Position numbers and translations under genes: made by a program. The notes beneath the pieces are model-generated. The model did not search any database, was not told where the DNA came from, and saw nothing but the letters and a program-made list of their open reading frames with translations. Positions 1 through 11,891 of a stretch of DNA of 64,000 nt are shown here, piece by piece. Positions within the stretch are counted from its first letter, which is position 1; every line of letters starts with the position of its first letter. This stretch comes from Lichtheimia corymbifera B2541 (Eukaryota; Mucoromycota; Mucoromycetes; Mucorales; Lichtheimiaceae), in the NCBI GenBank assembly GCA_000697475.1, contig JNEU01001148.1, forward strand, positions 62,001 to 126,000, given 5' to 3'.

Positions 1-690
1 CTACTACACGTAAATAAAGCTGCTTCTTACAATGGCTATCTGGTGTTGACGAAAAAAAGGTTGCAAGGCATATTGCTGCAAGTAACATGTGACAATGGAA
101 TAAAGACCTTGCTAATATCAGCTGCTGTTACGTTTGGTCGTGTAGAGGAGTGTGCAAGGGCGTGTGTTGTAGTAGGCTGACAAGGTTGTGAATGCTGTTC
201 GAGGCAATGAGTAAAGATTTTGCTAGTAGTAACTGCAGCAATGAATGCTGTTACGATTGGTTGTGGCAGAGGATTGTACAAGAGAAGGTGAAGTGTCAAG
301 AAACGCAGGTGTTGTAATGAGGTGCACACGCCATGCATTTGCCATTCAGTCAAAGACAATCGGATCAAGACAATTGTAGGATAGATATGATGGGTTGAAG
401 CAGGGCAACCGTTCGCTGGTAGTGATTGTACTTGAATGGGGCAACAGTTGAGAGTTGGGAGGAAGAGAAAATAAGGGTGGAAGTGGAAGAGCTGGAAATT
501 AAATAGGTCGGACCCAGTGAGACAAATCCATGCACACTGTAAATTGATCCATGATCTTGAGATTGCTCACCTTGACTTCAAATTTGCACACAAGATGCTC
601 TTGGACATGCTGATCAACTTTGTATTAATAAAAAACCTATGCTTCATTTGAAATTTTTGGGTGGGAGGGTGTAATGTGGGATTGACTATG
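1..690 (-). repeat. Diverged dispersed repeat, inverted copy of the element at 25478-26045
   Basis: Read on the minus strand, this stretch follows 25478-26045 from end to end with substitutions and indels. Shared anchors include the CATAGTCAA..CATTACACCCTCCCATTCAAA block, the TGATCAGCATGTCCAA block, the GATCATGGATCAATTTACAGTGTGCATGGAT block, and a final block ending near AGAAGCAGCTTCAT. It runs off the window edge, so its true end is unknown. The open frame at 36-368 (minus) is mirrored by a frame in the other copy, which suggests the element once coded for something, but I recognise no protein family. Confidence 0.7.
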
Positions 691-766
691 CTGGACGAAA
701 TCGGGGTACATAGCGACGCGTTGAAATGATCCACCCATTATCTATACAATACATAGAATGGAAGCT

Positions 767-1093
767 TGTTGTATCATGACATATCTCACGTTTGTCACTC
801 TGCTTCCTTATCATCCGAGTGGGGATTCCATTATCATCTGAGTGAAGGTTTACTGGGTTTACTAGCCGAATCCACCTATTATTGCTATATATACGTACAC
901 GCTCCATCACTGTATCACACAGACCACCTCGGTATACTCCTTTAGGAAGCGCACACAGACACGGCCCCTTTAACCACCATCATCCATTAAGATATAAATA
1001 CGCTCAACAACCACCACTTGAATAAAGGATTGTAATCATCTTTTTGAGTCTCGTGGTTCTATTGTCTCCCGTCTTTATAAGTGATATGTTACA
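767..1093 (+). mobile_element. Solo LTR of a retrotransposon, 327 bp
   Basis: The sequence starts TGTTGTATC and ends GATATGTTACA, giving the TG...CA ends of an LTR. It is bracketed by an exact 5-base duplication, AAGCT at 762-766 and AAGCT at 1094-1098, as expected from integrase. Inside are a TATA-like CTATATATACG near 885 and an AATAAAGG polyadenylation-like signal near 1020, in the right order for U3-R-U5. No internal retrotransposon domain or second LTR lies nearby, so this is most simply a solo LTR left by recombination. It ends about 40 bases beyond the stop codon of the neighbouring acetyltransferase. Confidence 0.8.
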
Positions 1094-1131
1094 AAGCTGA
1101 TATGTAGAATAAACGTGTACATCTACTACTG

Positions 1132-1668
1132 CTAAATGAGAGACATGCTCATGATGTGATCCGTTTCCGGTTTGTTCCCAAGCATAACGTTACGAACACC
1201 AACTTTGCGGAAACCTTGCTTTTCATAAAACTTGATGGCATTGGGGTTGTAGTCGGATACACAGAGCCACATGATCTTTTTGCCCATCTTGGTCGCAGTG
1301 GCAACGCATTCGGCAAGTAGCCTTTTGCCCAGACCCATACCTGCCCATTGTTTATGGACGTAAAGCCGCTGCAGCTCGATAGCATCATCCTCTGAATCGC
1401 CCACAAAGTCGTAGTATACATGCTTGGTTTGTCGCAACTGGCAATAGGCCACAGGTTGGTTACTCTCCGGGTCGAATGCCATATACGCGGTCATCGCGGG
1501 ATCGTTCAATTCCTTGGTTTGAATATCAGGTCTGTAGTTTTCATCCAGGTAAAGCTCGAGATTCTCAGGCGTGTTGTCGTTGGCAAAGGTATCTGCAAAC
1601 AAACGAGCACCCAGTTCAGAAAGAATCTTGGCGTAGGTGACATCAATCTTTACAATTTTGGTATCCAT
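1132..1668 (-). CDS. GNAT-family N-acetyltransferase
   Basis: An uninterrupted 178-residue frame. GNAT enzymes transfer an acetyl group from acetyl-CoA to an amine. The acetyl-CoA pyrophosphate-binding motif is clear at about residues 100-118 (LQRLYVHKQWAGMGLGKRLL, with the Q-x-x-G-x-G core as QWAGMG), followed by the usual beta5/alpha4 segment MWLCVSDYNPNAIKFYEKQGF near residues 134-154. Length is normal for a single-domain GNAT. The overall look is closest to PaiA-like diamine or spermidine acetyltransferases, but the substrate cannot be read from the sequence. The ATG at 1668 precedes the first conserved strand and no intron is needed. Confidence 0.85.
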   Translation of the reverse strand: MDTKIVKIDVTYAKILSELGARLFADTFANDNTPENLELYLDENYRPDIQTKELNDPAMTAYMAFDPESNQPVAYCQLRQTKHVYYDFVGDSEDDAIELQRLYVHKQWAGMGLGKRLLAECVATATKMGKKIMWLCVSDYNPNAIKFYEKQGFRKVGVRNVMLGNKPETDHIMSMSLI

Positions 1669-1845
1669 GTAGTAGTGATGAAAGAGAAAAAGAGAGGAAT
1701 TGGATACGTAAGCTATCTATAAAAGCTATTCATCTGATCAACATCGCCACGTTTTGATCATTTGACAAAGAATCAATTGACCTTTTATTGCAAATCATAG
1801 GCACTGCACTACTACTACATCAACAACAACTACTACTTTTTTGGT

Positions 1846-3258
1846 TTACTTGAAGATCTTGCCGTCAGCAAAGCCATCGACCTCCCAAGCCATATACTTG
1901 TAAATCTCGTCCTTTTTCTCCTCATACTGGGAAGGTTCGATCTTGACAAATTCGTAAGAATCATAATCAGCGGCATCGTAAATCTCGTAAGGCACTTCTT
2001 GGCCACGGATGATAAAGTAGCCCGAGATGGCATTGTTGTTGTTGGTACCCGTGACGACCATGGAAGCAAAGGCATACTTGCGAGCACGTTCAAGACGAGC
2101 AAAGAAACCGCCAATCAAATTGTTGGACATGAAGACAAGTGTCAATTCATCATTGTACTTGTAAGTTGCTTTCCAGATGGACCATCCTTGAGGATCAAAG
2201 TGTTCCCAGAACCATTTCATGGCAACATCGGTATCATTGTTGCTATAAGTGCGTTTCCAGTCATCAAGGACGAAGCTGCTCTTGGGCAACAAATCCAAAG
2301 CAGACTTTGGCTTGGGAGTAGGCTTGGGAGTATCATCAGCAGAAGATGGTGGGGGAGGAGCAGCGGCCTTTTTCTTTGGCTTTTCTTCCTTTTTGTTGTC
2401 TTGCTTGGGAGGTACATTCTTGAGTGCCTTTTCACAATACTTGAAGTCACCAATGACCGACTTAAAGTGAGGCTTGTTGACCACCGTGTTAAAGTAGCGG
2501 ACGACGTTCTTGTAGGGGGCACGGAATTCCTTGTCACAAAGCAAATTGAAAGGTCTCACGAGTGAACACACCATCACAATGTCGGCATAAGTGACATCTT
2601 CTCCGACAAGATAGGTCTTGGATTCCAAACTCTTGTTCAATGCACTCAAAGAACGCTGAAGCTTTTGAATGGAGCTCTCAACATTGGGCTTGATATATTG
2701 AGCATAACCGAGCAGGGGGGCAACCCATCCAGATACATGTTGACTGATTTCATTCTCGGAAAAGAGGACCCATTGCTGAATTTCAGCTTGTTCAAGTGGT
2801 GTCTTGCCCAAAAGAGGTGAATCCTTTTGTTGTGCGAGGACTGTATATATACACATACCCATCAATATATCATCTCATGCATGAAATAGAGGGGTCGTTA
2901 CCTACCATAGAGCGTGATAGCACTCGACTCGAATAAATTGGCCTCTTTGCCTTCAAATACAGGAACCTTGCCAAAAGGGAAACGTTGCCAAAAGGCTTCA
3001 TCACGTTCCTTCATAATATCAAACGATTGAAAGTCAACCTTGACACCACTATACGCGGCCTAAAGTAATTCATGCGCGTTAATGAACGTCTTGGCCATGG
3101 AGGGGGAATGAGGGAGTGTGTGGGCGTGCGAATCACAACGTACCGCGATTTGAACTTTGTACACGTTTGGATTCTCGGGATAGCTTTTGATAACCTATCA
3201 AGATATGATAAACATACATGCAATGCTAGTTGTGAGTTATACTTACACCAAGAGACAT
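1846..3258 (-). CDS. TEF4/CAM1-like: Translation elongation factor 1B gamma subunit
   Basis: eEF1B-gamma is the structural subunit of the guanine-exchange complex that recharges eEF1A during translation. Four exons can be joined: ATGTCTCTTGGT (3258-3247), about 3193-3143, 3060 to about 2904, and about 2838-1846. The product is about 403 residues, normal for the family. It has an N-terminal thioredoxin/GST-like domain (FPFGKVPVFEG; NLFESSAITLY), a GST C-terminal helical domain (TYLVGEDVTYADIVMVCSL), a Lys/Pro-rich hinge at about residues 215-250, and the C-terminal EF1G domain (LDDWKRTYSN; MKWFWEHFDPQGWSIW; GYFIIRGQEVPYEI). The start was chosen because the short first exon splices in phase and supplies the usual N-terminal strand. 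A CT-rich leader precedes it. Confidence 0.95.
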
Positions 3259-3869
3259 GATGATGGTTGATAGACACGAAAAAGAGAGAAAGAGATACTA
3301 AACGACTGCGCATTTGCTGCATTTTAGTATTTGAGCGGAGCTGATGATCCGATACCTGCGCCCCCACGCAATGTTATGCAGATGTCACACACGTTGACAC
3401 AAGGTCTATCAGACAATGGATAGCACCTGATATCAATATTGAACCATAATATCTATTTGGACATTGAAAATCATGGTATGCTATATTGGATTGGACACGA
3501 CAACCTCTTGTCGAGGCACTAGGATCTATCTTTTTGATGCGCAGCAGCAGCAGGTGACCGATCACTGTGATGTATGTGCAAGGAAAAGGTTGACAGACTA
3601 ATACTGAGTCATCAAGTCTTGCGTTCGTATGCCTACACGAAATTTCCCAAGCGGTTGTGTCCTTTTTCATGCGTCAGAGTATATTTTGCGCAGCCACCAC
3701 GGAGATTGCTTTTATAGTACAATCCGACGATAACCTTACATGTGCAATTCATTCATTATCATGGGTTCATTATCATTGAGGAGAAAAGATCAAGTATCCG
3801 ATGCTCTTTGTTTAGTATTGATGACAAGGATTAAGTAGGTGGTCTATTATAATACAATTTTTCTATTCT
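3259..3869. other. Intergenic, no gene seen
   Basis: Only short frames without family resemblance. It contains the leader of eEF1B-gamma and the region beyond the stop codon of the armadillo-BTB gene. Confidence 0.5.
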
Positions 3870-6800
3870 TCAAGTCGGTGTATTGGCAAAGAGCGTAGCG
3901 ATACCATGACAAAAAGCGCCAAGTTCTTCGGGATGAGCATCCTGTATCATATCCTTGAAGACGTTGGTAGCGACTGCTAGTGAGAATCTGCTTACAACCG
4001 ATTTGAGTGCTTCACGCAGAATATGACTGAATGGCCAGAGATCCGTCAAGAAAATACCGCCCTCCGTATCCCGACAACGCCGGTAGAGCAACAGCGCACC
4101 GTTCAATGTGTCCATGGAAGAAGGCGCATTTATCAACTCGTTCATAATCCAGACTTCACAAAAGAGACGTAGATCATCGTTGCTGAATCGATCTGCCATC
4201 ATCAAAAGCTCCACCACGTCCTTCCAACTGTGGCATGCACTCATCACCTTGTCCACGTCGTTTGATATCATTGCATATTCGGCAGCATTTAAATAGACAG
4301 CGAACGCTTCATGGTTGACATCCGGTAACGGTATTGGATGTTGGGTACTTTCTGCATATTGTCCACTGAACAAGGCTGCAAAGTAAGGCGATTGTTGAGC
4401 AAGCACGTGTCGATTGGCACAAAGTGGTGGTTGCGATGACTCCTTTGTCACAAAGATCACTTTATCATCATCGTCATGGATATCCCTGGGTCGTTTCCTC
4501 GGTCTGGAAGCAAGTGTTTCATTCATGGTGTCTCTGGTTTGATTGAGCTCGTTGGACCATGTATCAAACAAGTTTTGTGCAAGGACTTCAATCACTTGAG
4601 CAGCTGCTTGGCGTCGATAAGGGGCATCCACTACCACAGTTTCCTCTTCTTCAACAAGCTCGTATACCAGCATCCGACATAATACACCAAAGGCTGAGCT
4701 GGATTCCAAGATGGCTGTTTCTCCACCATCCGCAGTAGTAGAGGTCGATAGACCCAGGATGTTCTGGCATAATGGTATATAAGGACAAGCATAGCCAAGT
4801 GCCACTGCACACATTTCATGAAACTGGGTTGCATTCTGATCACCCATGGTAAACCGAAATAGCTTTGACAAGTCATCCAATCGTTCTCGATGAAGGGAAT
4901 CACTGATCATATGCCGTAGTTTTGCTTTGTGCTTATCAACAAGTGGACGTTCATAGAGGAGTGGCTTGAATACAGATGTCAAAACGTCGCTGCTGATCAC
5001 GGCTCGCAGGTTCTCTTGGCATGTAAGTACTCGAATCAAGGCACGATAAAGATTGTTGAAGCAAAGCGTATCCGTTGCATCCGTCGTTATTGTATGGTCG
5101 TTCACAGGTGAATGATTTGCATCATCCTCTTCCTCTTCCTCTTCTTCTTGTTCCAATTTATCAAGAGCATATGCATCATCGATTTGCATTGGGATGTAGG
5201 GTATATCAGCAGACGCAGCAGCAGCAGCAGAAGCATTGTCATCGGAAAGAAATACAAGAAGCGTCGATAATTGGCCCACTGCACGAATATTCCTGATAAG
5301 CTGGGAGCCACATTCAACCATGGAAGACAAAAGATTGAGCGAGATACAAGCTGCTCTTACCACAGACTCGTCCTGATGTTTAAAGTGCGTAATCACTTGG
5401 GTATCAGAGAGAGGGCCATCGTCATCAGAAGAAGGACACGGTAAGAGTACAAGTAATATAGCCGGAAGAATCGAAAGACGCCCATCATTACTATGCACCG
5501 TCTCGAACCAGTGGGTGTCATTTTCATTCATGTCTTCATCACCCAGAGAGGCAGGCCAAGATAACCATTGCTGCAGAGATATTGGATCGTAACCGAATGC
5601 ATTGACCACTAATAAACTTCCACGGATGATATGGTTCCAGCCCTCGTGTAATCCATCCATGCTTTTGTATTCAGTGGTTGTTGTGGTGGTGGTGTAATAA
5701 ACGCCTCTGCATAAAAGCTTCATCACCAGGGGTCCAATAGGAAACTCTGCTCGCAACTTGGCACGTATGTACGCCATTTTTGCTGCCAATGCTGCAATAA
5801 AGTGCATAAAAGAAGCATACACCAAAAGCATGTTTCTAGGTGCATCATCGAGTTGTCGGGTATAATCCATATCCACCAAGAGTTGTAGTACGCCCGCCTT
5901 ATCCAACTTTTCACATGCCTTGACGTGGTGTGTAGCCATCCGTAGTGCTGTGAATGCTCGTTTTGCTCTGGAAAGGGTGGTATCTTGATATCGGCGATCG
6001 CTCAAACCAAGCTTTGCGTGCTCGAGAGTGGGTAGCCAGATGACATTATTGAGACAAGTGGGTGCTGTGGAAAACATGTCGATGGCTTCGTGATAATGCA
6101 AGAAAAACATGACGAGCTTTTCAAGTCTTGATCGCAGCAGACCTTGATTCTCATCACCACCACGGCCACCATCCGTAGTATCGAGTTTGTGGCTATCATT
6201 GAGTGCTGTCAGCATGGCAATAATGCAAAATGCCGCACGTGCTGCTATACTTTGGACAAGTTGTTGTGAAGCGACTTGGACGTGTTGCATAAAACATTCC
6301 AACAAGGCGATACACATGAGCTCATGCTGTGTAAGAATATAGCCGACATGATCATCCACCTCGCCATGCCACATTTCGCGTGTTGCCAAAGCCATGGTCC
6401 CAATGCTATCAATATCCTCTGGCTTCACAGGCCTCGGTATAATGACCAAAAAGAAATTGACAATATCTCGCGCAATGTCGCCTGCTCTTGTTTCATCCTC
6501 TTTGCCAGTCAACGCCATGTTCAGTGCAATCTTGCATAGCCGTGTGATCCTAGTAGCTATTTCCCTCAAAATAAGCATACAATCATTCAAAAAAGTTTAC
6601 ATCCTATGTATGTACCTTGAATCGGTTTGATCTCCTCTTGTTTTTGAACAAGCATCGCAAATGCTTTCATGTCTTGAGCCAAAAGCGTACGCCAAGAACG
6701 GCCAGGATCTGCCGTGTTGATATAGTCTGCCACAGGGATTGGAGCCATACCAATGCATCGAGAGACAATGTGCAAAAGTGAATCGGTGAGCTTTCGATGT

Positions 6801-7537
6801 TGCAACTCAAGTGACGTTTTCCATGCATTGATGATCATGATAAACTGGATCGACTCGGTGAATTGAATCAGCTTGGTTCGCACTTGCGGTACACTGCTCT
6901 TGCTTGCATGTTTGACGAGGTTCTCAAGGAATTGACTGACTCGAATGCATAGATTGATCTCTTCACTGCCGCCTTGTTGTTGTTGAAGGAAGATGGGGAT
7001 ACGACCCATTTGTAAAACAAGCACCCAAAATCCATCGGCTAATATGATATCATTTGCAAAATAGTGTCCTTTGGCCGTCAATGCTCGCAGAGCACAGCTC
7101 CGTAGTTTGATATCCCAGGTGGGTGCAAGCCAATCGAGGATGGATGTCACATGGATAACACTAAGTAAGGATGGTGAAGAGGATTGCATTAAGCTGCCAA
7201 TCAAGTGCAATCCAGCATAAGCTGTAGCTGTAGCCTCCCCACTGGTATTGACAGTATCCAACAAGTGCTGTTCAAATAGAAACTTGACACAAGTACGAAG
7301 TTTGGATGACCCAAAGTTGATAGCTGGTGCGTGTGTGATGATGTAATCGAGACAACGTAATAAACGTCGTGGTGGCCAGGTGTCGGTTGGATGATGCAGG
7401 TGATGAACAATACGATGCACAAGACGATCGATATGCTGCGGATCGGCCGTTTGCAATGCCTCACGTAAACGAGATGCTCGTGCAGGCTGTTGAGCTGCTT
7501 GATAGATGGCAGTGAGACTCAATTTGGGATCGGGCAT
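3870..7537 (-). CDS. Large helical (armadillo-like) protein with C-terminal BTB/POZ domain
   Basis: Two long frames join across one intron (about 6615-6557, donor GTACAT, acceptor AAATAG) in phase, giving about 1202 residues. Most of the protein is leucine/alanine-rich helix pairs typical of an armadillo/HEAT solenoid. The BTB fold follows at about residues 990-1110, with the signature NRHVLAQQSPYFAALFSGQY and a later CEVWIMNEL helix. An acidic run (E7D2) lies near residue 800 and a basic SRPRKRPRD patch, a possible nuclear signal, just before the BTB. BTB domains dimerise and often bring substrates to Cul3 ligases, and ARM-BTB proteins exist in plants and fungi. The target here is unknown. 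A second BTB protein sits at 40864-42458. Confidence 0.75.
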
Positions 7538-7708
7538 GCTAATGTCGACGATGGGTCAAAACGAGGAGTGTGGTGTGAGTGTGTGTGCATAAAGATTCAG
7601 TGTGTACAACGGTGCTTCAAGTCAAATAATAACACATTGCCAAGGCAACCAAGTGAAATTGTCTCGCATGGGGAGAATCATTTTATCAAGCGAATGGGGA
7701 CTTCTAAC

Positions 7709-8170
7709 CTAACACATGTAATCGAGAGCAATCAAGTCTTCAAACATATGCTTGTACTTTGTCAAAAAGCCTTGATGGGCAGGGTGCTCGGCATACACGG
7801 GTAAATCCTATTCATTCATCCATGAGAAATCATCATCATCATCATGCTAGTCCATTAACATACCTCTTTCTTCTCAAGCTCAACGACCCATCCTATATTA
7901 ATGTATATTAGACAGGGCTCTATTCAATCTATATCTATATATATATATTACCCCATTCATATCCTTTGCTTCTTTCAGTGAATGTCTTGCCAGCAGTGCA
8001 CGTCAGGATCTGAGGAATATCATTCTTGAGGCTGAGAACATGGTTACAAGCTTCTTGACGAATCTCTTCGCTGATTTCAGGCTTGAACTTTGCAATGACT
8101 AGGCCCTGTTAACTAGTTTCTACCGTTGGTCAAAGTCATGTCAACCCTTACCAATGTGAACGAGCTTCAT
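7709..8170 (-). CDS. Stress-responsive alpha/beta-barrel (Dabb) domain protein
   Basis: A small four-exon gene hidden from simple ORF calling. Reading the minus strand from ATG 8170, exons join as MKLVHI|VIAKFKPEISEE..., then GYEWG|WVVELEKKE, then DLPVYAEHPAHQGF..., ending LDYMC and a TAG at 7709-7711; about 97 residues. All three introns are GT-AG (the first ends CCTAG, the second is AT-rich, the third contains an ATG-rich run). The pattern G-K-x-F-T-x-R...GY-x-W-x-W-V-V-E-L...Y-x-x-H-P-x-H is the Dabb (HS1/Pop3) signature. Dabb proteins form dimeric ferredoxin-like barrels. Some are enzymes and many have no assigned role, so no reaction is claimed. Confidence 0.85.
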
Positions 8171-8797
8171 GATGGCAACAAGGTGGAAAGGAAAAGTACG
8201 CGTTGTCCAATCTCCAGTCATTGAAATTCTCGTGTAACCCATCACTAGCTTGGGTCCTGCATCATGTGTAAGTTATATCACTATTCCCCGGATGGTATCG
8301 TTTTCATTCAAGACAACTCTAAAAAATACTAGCAATAGGGGATGCATTGTGATTCATCTGTCGTTGCCATTCAAGTCGTTAACTACAACCACCATATGCC
8401 CTTGACGGATACCTTTGAGAATAAAGGAACTTTTATTTTGGCGAGCGTTGTCATGGGAGCCAAGCATTGGGTGGTTCTATACTAAACATTGGTTGCCCTT
8501 CCTTTAATGCGGTATTCATTTGCTGGGAAATTCATAGCAACAGGAGGGGGAGATGGTAGCTAGGCAACACGTTATCAATATATCATGCTGCAATAATTAG
8601 GTCAATCATACCTTGGCTCGAGAATTCTTTGAATGATATGCGAAACCTTCCATGCGAATAAAATTCCATGTGCTCTACTTTATGCGAGTTATGGTGTTAG
8701 TGGCACACACAAGGCCAGTATTGCAAGCCTCCAGCCCAATTAAGGCATTTTCGGAACCAAATCCACTCCCAATCTCCTTCCACACACCACCACCACT
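8171..8797. other. Divergent intergenic region
   Basis: Lies between the start codons of the Dabb gene (minus) and Ipi1 (plus), so it must contain both promoters. No other gene is seen. The last 30 bases before the Ipi1 ATG are C-rich. Confidence 0.5.
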
Positions 8798-11765
8798 ATG
8801 CCAAACGCCAAAAAGAAACGACAAGCAAAGAATGAAGACTTCAAGGCATGTAGCCAATGCAATGCTGCTTTTGACTTTACTGACATTTTAACGGGTTCAT
8901 ATATACAGAAAAAGAAGCTCAAGGTTGGCAAAAAGAAGGCGCTGCCCGACAATTATACAGACACCACCTTCAGATCAAAAAGTAAATCGGTCGATCGCCC
9001 CTTTGTTGTGTAGTTATTAACATGGATCTTGAAAGGCATTGCACTTCCCAACCAAAGCATTACCGAGGACAAGTCTCGATTCGCCACGACGAGCCGCAAC
9101 CTGACACTCAACGACGTCTTGTCTCAGTTGAAGCACTATAATGCTGGTGTACGAAAAGGTATTATCAGACGTCCGCTATTTCTTCGACCATCATGTGCTT
9201 ATGTTTTTTTTCTACAGATGCTATCAGTGGTCTCGAAGAACTATATCGTCGTCATCCAACGCTGATTACTGCTTCTCTCGGTCAGGTGGTGAATGGCATT
9301 TTGAAATTATTGATCGATGATGTGAGTTTGTGTGGATGGCCGAGGATCGGATAGACAGATGTGTTCTAATAGGATATGCGTGTGCAAATTAGGATCGTGA
9401 TGTTCGGAAAGCATTGCTTGGATTTTTACAAGAGACCTTCCCTTCTATCAAAAAAGCAGATATTCAGCCATTCTTACCGCTACTTATCATCTACACGTGT
9501 TCGGCCATGTCACACATCTTTGAGGATATTCGGAATGACGCAGTTAAATTGATGGATCTTTGGGTATCGCTTGCACCTGAAGTGGTTGTGTCAAGGTTTT
9601 GGAATCGAGTAAGTAGTGGGATCATCCCTTGCCAAAAGTCACGTGACCCCTCACCATCTTTTTGGCTAGGTGGTGGGCATCTACATGAGCTTGCTTTCGG
9701 TGTCGTCGACCAATGATCATGCTGGTTCCAGTATCGCTGGAGGATCAAAAATCACCAATGCCGAATCAGCAAAGGCAGCAGCCGCCAAATCACATTTGCA
9801 TTTACACAAGGTAGATATTACGCACATGGGATAGGATGATGAACAAGACAACTTATACGTCAATGTAGAGTAAACTGGGTCCAGTGGAAAGCTTATCAAG
9901 ATTTTTACAAGCCGGATTGGCACAGAGGGATCAAGACAAGTAAGTTTTAAAAGAGGGGGAAGGTCGATGCTATATCTCTCTAACATGCATGTTTAAGATT
10001 ATGGTTCCTCGATGCATTCTTGGATCATGTACAAGCAAAGGAAGGATTCCGAAGAAAGATGGAGCAATTCAAGTCATGTTCTACACAAAATATAGTTCGA
10101 TGGGATACAAAGAAAACGGTACGTGATGAAATGGGAAAGGAGAAGGAGGATGTTTTACATAATTGACAATAACTTTTTCAGACAATGTGCCAAATCACGC
10201 ATCCTAAAGTGGTATCCTATGCTCCCTACTTGTCCAATTCAGCTCTCCCCACCTTGAACCTTTTCGAATCTGCTGGTCCCAAGAATACCAATAACAAGGA
10301 AACCGACGGTGTGCTTGGCATGGATTCAAATGAGGATGGTAAAATGCGGGTCAAGGTAAGAAAGGAAGAGGTTTCGAGTTTGCTACGTGCTAACAAAAAA
10401 CATCCTAGCTTCTCATTGAGACTTTTCAACCGGTTCTATTAAGCACATGGCTGGATGCTGCACCTACCGTATTTGCAACGAGCAGTACCATCACATTGAC
10501 ACCAGCACTACAGCTTTTGAGTGCCGTCCTCCATCTAACGCTGGTGCTATGGCGAGCCTTAGTCAGCAGTGATGAGCTTCACTCGGTGGATGATGCCTGG
10601 ATTGAGAAACACTGCCATCACTTGTTGAAGCATTTCGTGGTGTATTTCCCCTATGGTGCAGACGTTCTTGGTGATGGTGGTCCCAAGGCCAATGCGTTGC
10701 TCCGACAAATGAATATTGAAACATGCGAGTTGACCTCGTTGTACATGCTTGCCAAATTAGCACGAGGAGGAAAAGAGAGCCTAGATCATTTGGAATGGGT
10801 AGACAAGGTCGTGGATCATGTACTAGGTCTTTTGGGTTACGAGGTAAAGTTTGAGCTCTTGGTATTGAAAAGAAAAAAAGCTGATCCAATGTATGTATAG
10901 GACGAAAGGACATCATCCAACTTTAAAGAAGATGATTTATCTGCACTTTTACCCGCTGTATGGGGATTCTTGAATGGTCTTGATAGGAAAAACCAATACA
11001 CCATGTTCAAGGTCGGTACACACACACACACAATTCATGCCAAATCGACACCCAAATTCACACATGAAGTATATATATAGACCTTTATGGATTATTATCA
11101 ACACTGCCATGTCCATTCAGGGTTGAAACGAACAGCATTGGAGTTTTTGATTGGCACATACCTGGTAAGTCTTATCATAAAGGCATGGTTATGTGTATTT
11201 ACATGGAAAGCAGGTCCAATCAAGTCCTAGCTACAACGGCCGATTTGTGCTTGATGATCGTTATCGCGCTCTTATGAACAATTGGGTATCCGGATTACCA
11301 AAGACGCTTTGGCAACTAAAGACAAGTCATCCTGAAACAAGTGCTGTAAGTAAGAGATCAATATTGTGGGACTCCTTTTACTTATGCTATTGCTACTAGG
11401 TTATCGTCAACTTTTTGTGTGAAGCTGCCAAACGCGGTGATCAAGATATCTTTGAGAAAAAGGTAGATGTGCGAACACATTGGAATGCATGCCATGTTAT
11501 TAATCAATCCTGACTAGTCTCTCGAAGCAACTGAACTAGCCTTGGTGCCCTTCTTTTACGTGAACATTGCAAGCAAAGGTAAGCTTGACCCACCAGTACC
11601 ACCATTATCATCATATTTACAAATTGATTTGTAGGAGAATTATTTGGACCTTTTATTGATTTACCAAAGGAAACCCAACAACGTGCGCTCGAGTTTGTCT
11701 ATTATGTTGACAGTGGATCGACCAAGGTTGCCAATGCCATTGAAGCATGTAAAAAGCGTAAGTGA
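8798..11765 (+). CDS. IPI1: Pre-rRNA-processing protein Ipi1 (Rix1 complex, TEX10 family)
   Basis: Ipi1 is part of the Rix1-Ipi1-Ipi3 complex that works with Rea1 on pre-60S particles and on ITS2 processing in the nucleolus. About sixteen small exons give about 690 residues. The N-terminus carries the family landmarks KKKLKVGKKKALPDNYTDT, then SIALPNQSI, then LSQLKHYNAGVRKDAISGL and DDDRDVRKALLGFL, followed by armadillo-like helices to the end. The first intron (8846-8908) has a GC donor (AAG|GCATGT) and acceptor ATACAG; removing it restores the family spacing. It is 63 bases long and stop-free, so retention would insert 21 residues. The end near 11765 is likely, although a further GTAAGTGA donor overlaps the stop. 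Confidence 0.9.
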
Positions 11766-11891
11766 TGCAAAGAAAAAAAACTTTTATTGGAACAGTGCTC
11801 CTGATGATGAAATGAACAATGATGTATATGTAGGGCAAGGATAAAAAAAAAGAGAATAGAATTACTATAGATTAGTTACAAACGAAGCATT

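Noticed and set aside
3374..3670. 98-codon minus-strand frame between eEF1B-gamma and the ARM-BTB gene
   Set aside because: Composition and sequence are not protein-like and no splice partners were found.
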